64,000 nt of DNA, from positions 1 through 64,000 of the forward strand of contig NZ_JADMUF010000004.1 of NCBI RefSeq assembly GCF_015546965.1. The letters are read 5' to 3'. The position numbers and the translations under genes are program-made. Under the pieces are notes generated by a model, which was not told the DNA's origin, did not search any database, and saw nothing but the letters and a program-made list of their open reading frames with translations. Position 1 is the stretch's first letter, and each line of letters opens with the position of its first letter. This document shows positions 59,056 to 64,000 of this stretch, one piece after another. The DNA is from Collinsella aerofaciens (GTDB taxonomy: Bacteria; Actinomycetota; Coriobacteriia; Coriobacteriales; Coriobacteriaceae).

Positions 59056-61233
59056 ATGAACTTCCGCTCTTCTCTCGCCTGCACCTCGAGCGATATCGCC
59101 CGCTGGGGGCTGCGCTCCGTCCTTAAGCGCCAGGGCGGCGTACTCCCCGGCCGCATCGCCATGAAGATCGACCCCGAGCTGCTGAGCGACCTCGCGGGCC
59201 TTGTCGACCGCAGCGTGGTAATCACCGGCACCAACGGTAAGACCACCACCTCCAACCTCATCGCCGACGCCGTTGCCACCAGCGGCGCCACCGTGGTATG
59301 CAACCGCGCTGGCAACAACATGGAACCGGGCGTGGTGGGCGCGTTGCTCGAGGCGCGCGGCGATCTTAAGCGTGCCGGCAGCGGCAAGCGCGTAGGCGTT
59401 TTTGAATGCGATGAGCTCTACACGGTGCGCGTCCTGCCCAAGCTCAAGCCAACGTACTTCGTACTGCTCAACCTGTTCCGTGACCAGCTGGATCGCTACG
59501 GCGAGATCGATCACACCCAGGAGGTCATCGCCCACGCGCTGGAGCTTTCGCCGGCAACGACGCTCGTCTATAACGCCGACGATCCGCTCTGCGCCTCGAT
59601 CGCCGCACGCGTCCCCAATATGAGCATCGCCTTTGGTATCGACGGTGCCACGGACACCGAGTCCGATCGCATTAGCGACTCGCGTTTTTGCTCGCAGTGC
59701 AACGCGCCGCTGAAGTACGACTATGTGCAGTACGGCCAGCTCGGAGCCTATCATTGTCCTTCGTGCGGTTGGGGTCGTCCCGCGCTGGTCCGTCGCGTGA
59801 CAGACGTTGAGCTCACCTGCAGCGGCTACGACTTTGACCTGAACTTTGGACCCGAGGCCAAAGCGCCCACCACGCACATCGCCACGCGCTACAACGGCCT
59901 GTACATGGTCTACAACGTTGCCGCCGCCTTCTTTGCGGCGCGCGAGTTGGGCGTGGACGTTGCACATCTGCAGCCCACGCTCGATGCCTACGTCCCCGCC
60001 GGCGGACGCATGGGCCGCTGGGAAATCGCTGGCCGTACCGTCGAGGCAAATCTGGCCAAAAATCCCGTGGGATTCGATCGCCAGATTCAGTCCATTAAAA
60101 CGGCAGGCGGCAGGCTCTGCGCCTTCTTCCTGAACGACAACGACGCCGACGGCCACGATGTCTCATGGATCTACGACGTCGACTTCGAGCGCATCGCCGA
60201 TACCCCAGGGCTTGTCGCCTTTGTCGGAGGTACGCGCGCGCACGATATGCAGGTACGCCTGAAGTACGCCGGCATCGACGCCGGCATCATCTCGAATATC
60301 GAGCAGGCGATCGGCGCCGTGACAGACGAGGCCGCCGATGACACCTTCTACGCCGTCGCCAACTACACGGCCTTCCCGCCGCTGGTCAAGGAGCTCGACG
60401 AGCTTAAGGGCACCGTTGCGAGCTCGGTTGCCTCCTGCGCCGTAACACGCGCCGATGGGAGCGCTGTCCCCACCGACATTGTGCCGGTCGAGCTTTCGCG
60501 CCCCCTGCGCATTGTCTACCTGTACCCCGATGCCCTCAACCTCTATGGCGACGGCGGCAACGTCATTGCCCTCGAGCGCCGCTGCGCCTGGCGTGGCATT
60601 CCCGTGCGCGTGGACGAAGTCCGTATGGGCGAGTCGCTCGATCTCACCGACGCCGACATCGTCATGATGGGCGGTGGCTCCGACCGCGATCAGTTGGCCG
60701 TGGCACACGAGCTGCTCGCTCAAAAAGACAAGGTCGCGGCCTATGTTGAGGACGGCGGCACACTACTTGCCATCTGTGGCAGCTATCAGCTGCTCGGCCG
60801 TTCGTACTATATGGGTGATGATCGCATTGAGGGCTTGGGCGTCATTGCCGCCGAAACCGTGCGCGGCTCCGACCGCCTGATCGGCAACGTCGCCGTCAAT
60901 ACCGACCTGGCATCCGAGCCCTTTGTGGGATTCGAGAACCACGGCGGCCGCACCCTGCTCGATGCAGAGGCCACGCCGCTCGGAACGTCCGTCGTCACGG
61001 GTACCGGCAACAACGGCGACGATGGCTTTGAAGGCCTCATCTACAAGGGCGTCATCGGCACATACCTACACGGACCGGCACTACCCAAGAACCCCGAGCT
61101 CGCTGACTGGCTCATCGCCCACGCCATCGAGCGCCGTGGCGACGCACAGGCCGCCGCCCTGCTGCCGCTCAAGCCCCTCGACGACGCTTACGAGCACGCC
61201 GCCCACGACGCCGCGATGAAGCTCCTCCCCTAA
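59056..61233 (+). CDS. murT-gatD: Fused MurT-GatD lipid II isoglutaminyl synthase
   Basis: The product is 725 aa. Residues about 1-470 are MurT: P-loop VVITGTNGKTTTSNLIADAV at about 54-73, a zinc ribbon with cysteines 212, 215, 234 and 237, and the C-terminal DUF1727-type domain. Residues about 485-715 are GatD, a class I glutaminase with Cys574 in LLAICGSYQLLG and a late histidine in GTYLHGPALPKNPELADWL. In most Gram-positive bacteria these are two adjacent genes; here they are one frame without a break, about the summed length. The enzyme amidates D-glutamate of lipid II to isoglutamine in peptidoglycan synthesis. Confidence 0.9.
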   Translation: MNFRSSLACTSSDIARWGLRSVLKRQGGVLPGRIAMKIDPELLSDLAGLVDRSVVITGTNGKTTTSNLIADAVATSGATVVCNRAGNNMEPGVVGALLEARGDLKRAGSGKRVGVFECDELYTVRVLPKLKPTYFVLLNLFRDQLDRYGEIDHTQEVIAHALELSPATTLVYNADDPLCASIAARVPNMSIAFGIDGATDTESDRISDSRFCSQCNAPLKYDYVQYGQLGAYHCPSCGWGRPALVRRVTDVELTCSGYDFDLNFGPEAKAPTTHIATRYNGLYMVYNVAAAFFAARELGVDVAHLQPTLDAYVPAGGRMGRWEIAGRTVEANLAKNPVGFDRQIQSIKTAGGRLCAFFLNDNDADGHDVSWIYDVDFERIADTPGLVAFVGGTRAHDMQVRLKYAGIDAGIISNIEQAIGAVTDEAADDTFYAVANYTAFPPLVKELDELKGTVASSVASCAVTRADGSAVPTDIVPVELSRPLRIVYLYPDALNLYGDGGNVIALERRCAWRGIPVRVDEVRMGESLDLTDADIVMMGGGSDRDQLAVAHELLAQKDKVAAYVEDGGTLLAICGSYQLLGRSYYMGDDRIEGLGVIAAETVRGSDRLIGNVAVNTDLASEPFVGFENHGGRTLLDAEATPLGTSVVTGTGNNGDDGFEGLIYKGVIGTYLHGPALPKNPELADWLIAHAIERRGDAQAAALLPLKPLDDAYEHAAHDAAMKLLP

Positions 61234-61240
61234 CGCCCCG

Positions 61241-61486
61241 CCACCACAAAGGGGACAGGCACCTTTGTGGTGGTTTTGATCTGCCACGTTTGTTTGTCTC
61301 GATCTGTAACATCTAGGCCGTTGAAAGTCGTCTTACTGTTACAGATTGAGATGTTCGTCCCGACGCCCGCCGTCTGTCTCGATCTGTAACAGATAGAGCC
61401 GATTTGCCTGCCCAGATGTTACAAATCGAGATATTTGAAAATCGGAATAGAAACCCACTCCTGTGTGGTGGTTTTTCAATCTGCCA
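61241..61486. repeat. Composite palindromic repeat with four alternating CTCGATCTGTAACA units
   Basis: A hairpin CCACCACAAAGG/CCTTTGTGGTGG (61241-61273) starts it. Then 14-mers follow in alternating orientation at 61298-61311, 61337-61350, 61378-61391 and 61417-61430. TGTGGTGGTTTT followed by ATCTGCCA occurs at both ends (about 61266 and 61464). No gene is contained. Confidence 0.7.
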
Positions 61487-61531
61487 ACGATATGTGAACG
61501 GATAGAAAAGTCTGCTATACTCTTTCCCGCT

Positions 61532-61608
61532 GTCCCCATCGTCTAGCGGCCAAGGACGCCACCCTTTCAAGGTGGATATCGCGGGTTCGAATCCCGCTGG
61601 GGGCACCA
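61532..61608 (+). tRNA. tRNA-Glu (UUC)
   Basis: Acceptor arms GTCCCCA/TGGGGGC, anticodon stem CCACC/GGTGG with loop CTTTCAA (anticodon TTC), T-arm GCGGGTTCGAATCCCGC and an encoded CCA end are all present. A promoter-like TATACT lies upstream, and a terminator follows at 61621. Confidence 0.95.
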
Positions 61609-61620
61609 CAGAATCTGAGA

Positions 61621-61651
61621 AGCCCGTTACCAATTCGGTGGCGGGCTTTTT
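61621..61651 (+). terminator. Intrinsic terminator of tRNA-Glu
   Basis: AGCCCG (61621-61626) and CGGGCT (61642-61647) with inner ACC/GGT pairing, followed by TTTTTG. Confidence 0.85.
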
Positions 61652-61663
61652 GCTGCCCATACG

Positions 61664-61797
61664 CCGGGATTCGAACCCGGCAGGGTGCGGAGCTGAGGAA
61701 ACGCGAAGCGTTTTCCAGCGCAGCACGCAAGGAGCGGAGCGACGCAGCGGAAGCGGGCGGCGCCAGCCGCACGCGGACATCCCGCTGGGGGGCACCA
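61664..61797. repeat. tRNA-like debris with a copy of the tRNA-Glu 3' end
   Basis: GCCGGGATTCGAACCCGGC (61672-61690) is a T-arm in reverse sense, and ATCCCGCTGGGGGGCACCA (61779-61797) repeats the tRNA-Glu 3' end (61591-61608) with one extra G. Between them is a GC-rich, hairpin-rich 90 bp with GCGGAGC/GCAGCGGAAGC motifs. Confidence 0.55.
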
Positions 61798-61802
61798 ACT
61801 TT

Positions 61803-61851
61803 AAAAAGAACGAACCCGCCGGATGTAAGGTCCGGCGGGTTCGTTCTTTTT
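61803..61851. terminator. Strong bidirectional terminator
   Basis: Twenty-one-base perfect arms (61803-61823 and 61831-61851; core GAACGAACCCGCCGGA) with A5 on the left and T5 on the right. It ends the leftward ferredoxin gene and isolates the tRNA region. Confidence 0.92.
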
Positions 61852-61887
61852 GCCGTTATAAAACGAAAAGCACTCAATGCCCTTGCG

Positions 61888-62649
61888 CTAGATAAACAGC
61901 TCGCACTCCTTCCGCTCGCCACAGGCTTTGCTCAACATCTTGGTAGCTGCAGAGAGCATGACGGGGTTTAGCACGCGAGCGGCATGCGGACACACGGCAA
62001 CGCAGCGCATGCAAGAGATACAGTTCTTTTTGTCCACCCGCTTGGGATCGTCTTTGTCGATAGCGCCAACGGGACACACTGCGGCGCAAGCCCCGCAGAC
62101 GGCGCACTTCTTTGTGGCCTTAGGCACCATACCGGTACCCCCGGCTTTCTTATAGGGACGATTACCCGGAATAGCCGGCTCAGAAGCATCTCCTACAGAT
62201 ATCTTTTGCTGAATCTGATCCGCAAACCCAGCGAGCTGCGCCGCGTCCCGTGCATCTGGCCGACCGGCGGCAAACTGGCGAACAATAGAATGCTCGGCGA
62301 TGGCAGAAACCGCCGCGATTACCCGAAAACCCGCGCCCTTTGCCGCGTCCTCAAGCTCGACCAGCGTGTCCTCATACGCACGGTTTCCGTAAACACAAAC
62401 CAAAACCGCCTGCGCACCGTTTCCCCGCATCATACCCAAGCGCTCCGCAGCCACAGCCGGAACTCGCCCGCCATACGAGGGCACCGCGATCACGGCTACA
62501 TCCTCTTTTGTCATCGCAACCGTGCGAAAACCAAGCCCGCTATCGGTCAGATCTACAGCGACGGTCTCCCCTTCTAACGCATTGACAATGTGGTTAGATA
62601 CCTTTTCTGTTCCGCCGGTCGGGCTAAACACGATATCGAATACCTTCAT
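61888..62649 (-). CDS. EFR1-type flavodoxin/ferredoxin protein
   Basis: The product is 253 aa. The ATG at 62649 follows GGGAGG at 8 bases. The N-terminal flavodoxin-like domain reads MKVFDIVFSPTGGTEKVSNH, VIAVPSYGGRVPAVAAERLG and AVLVCVYGNRAYEDTLVELE. The C-terminal part has two 4Fe-4S motifs, CAVCGACAAVCPVGAI and CISCMRCVAVCPHAAR. This is the EFR1 family order. It probably shuttles electrons in the cytoplasm. It is single and followed by a strong terminator. Confidence 0.9.
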   Translation of the reverse strand: MKVFDIVFSPTGGTEKVSNHIVNALEGETVAVDLTDSGLGFRTVAMTKEDVAVIAVPSYGGRVPAVAAERLGMMRGNGAQAVLVCVYGNRAYEDTLVELEDAAKGAGFRVIAAVSAIAEHSIVRQFAAGRPDARDAAQLAGFADQIQQKISVGDASEPAIPGNRPYKKAGGTGMVPKATKKCAVCGACAAVCPVGAIDKDDPKRVDKKNCISCMRCVAVCPHAARVLNPVMLSAATKMLSKACGERKECELFI

Positions 62650-62783
62650 CGGATAATCCTCCCTTTTATGAACAAACGCCCGAAACGTCCGCATGCCAAA
62701 ACAGGTTACAACTTCTAAGATGTCCCGCGTGAAACGCCTGCTCGACCGCAAGTTCAAAGAAGGTCCAAACGGCAAAAAAGAAG

Positions 62784-62806
62784 GGACCTCGCACAGGCGA
62801 GACACC
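62784..62806 (-). terminator. Terminator of glutamine synthetase
   Basis: GGACCTCGC pairs with GCGAGACACC (imperfect) around ACAG. Read leftward it is followed by CTTCTTTTTTG, just after the leftward stop at 62833. Confidence 0.75.
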
Positions 62807-62832
62807 TTCGCACGCAAAATCAAACGTGTCTG

Positions 62833-64000
<1,168 letters not shown>

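Noticed and set aside
58609-60156. A 515-codon leftward frame opposite the repeat protein and murT-gatD.
   Set aside because: The sense strand carries the MurT P-loop and zinc ribbon. The antisense frame crosses two genes and has no start signal or recognisable domain.
61298-61430. The alternating CTCGATCTGTAACA units as a possible CRISPR array.
   Set aside because: The units alternate in orientation, are 14 bp and number four, the intervening segments are not uniform spacers, and no cas gene is near.

Overview
The window is a GC-rich chromosomal segment of an anaerobic Gram-positive bacterium, most likely Collinsella or a close coriobacterial relative. The reasons are: many polyferredoxins and flavin/Fe-S proteins, a type III glutamine synthetase, a fused MurT-GatD protein for lipid II amidation, a sortase-type surface protein ending in LAGTG, three tandem iron-dependent alcohol/glycerol dehydrogenases, and several families of palindromic intergenic repeats. 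The genus is inferred from gene content, not from a marker search.

Layout. 1-9.5 kb: a small ribbon-helix-helix regulator, a tRNA-dihydrouridine synthase, an unknown membrane protein flanked by two inverted copies of a ~180 bp palindromic repeat, a very large ABC transporter with ATPase and permease fused, and a redox operon read leftward (48-aa CXXC membrane protein, membrane polyferredoxin, TlpA-like lipoprotein). 9.5-18.1 kb: a two-component system divergent from the redox operon, a LuxR-type regulator, a 1455-aa surface protein and a lipoprotein. 18.5-22.8 kb: a divergent type IIA topoisomerase pair. 22.9-27.5 kb: a DUF4143-type ATPase, a flavoprotein, and a hydrolase plus carboxymuconolactone decarboxylase/cupin operon facing a MerR regulator.

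27.6-45.9 kb is an accessory region. The last 16 bases of guaA (TATTCCCACTCGATGG) recur exactly at 27611 and with one mismatch at 35438. guaA therefore looks like the attachment site of two tandem integrated elements. No integrase remains. The first segment carries an AlbA_2/Schlafen-type protein, an excisionase remnant joined out of frame to a headless class B sortase, a GIY-YIG-like protein with a coiled-coil partner, a probable yjdF riboswitch plus yjdF, and a ToxN/AbiQ-like toxin with a structured leader. The second carries a decayed methyltransferase cluster behind an iron-box-like site and a complete sugar locus: LevR-like regulator, mannose-family PTS IIB-IIC-IID-IIA, a GH172 (DUF2961) glycosidase and a ROK sugar kinase. 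A short yjdF tail fragment lies near guaA.

45.9-64 kb is mainly core chromosome: guaA, asparaginase, a small HTH gene sharing a 26-bp perfect palindrome with a divergent unknown gene, ychF, a polyferredoxin, three Fe-ADH family genes, two overlapping repeat-like genes, murT-gatD, tRNA-Glu with a partial copy of its 3' end downstream, an EFR1-type ferredoxin protein and the C-terminal part of glutamine synthetase III, which runs off the right edge.
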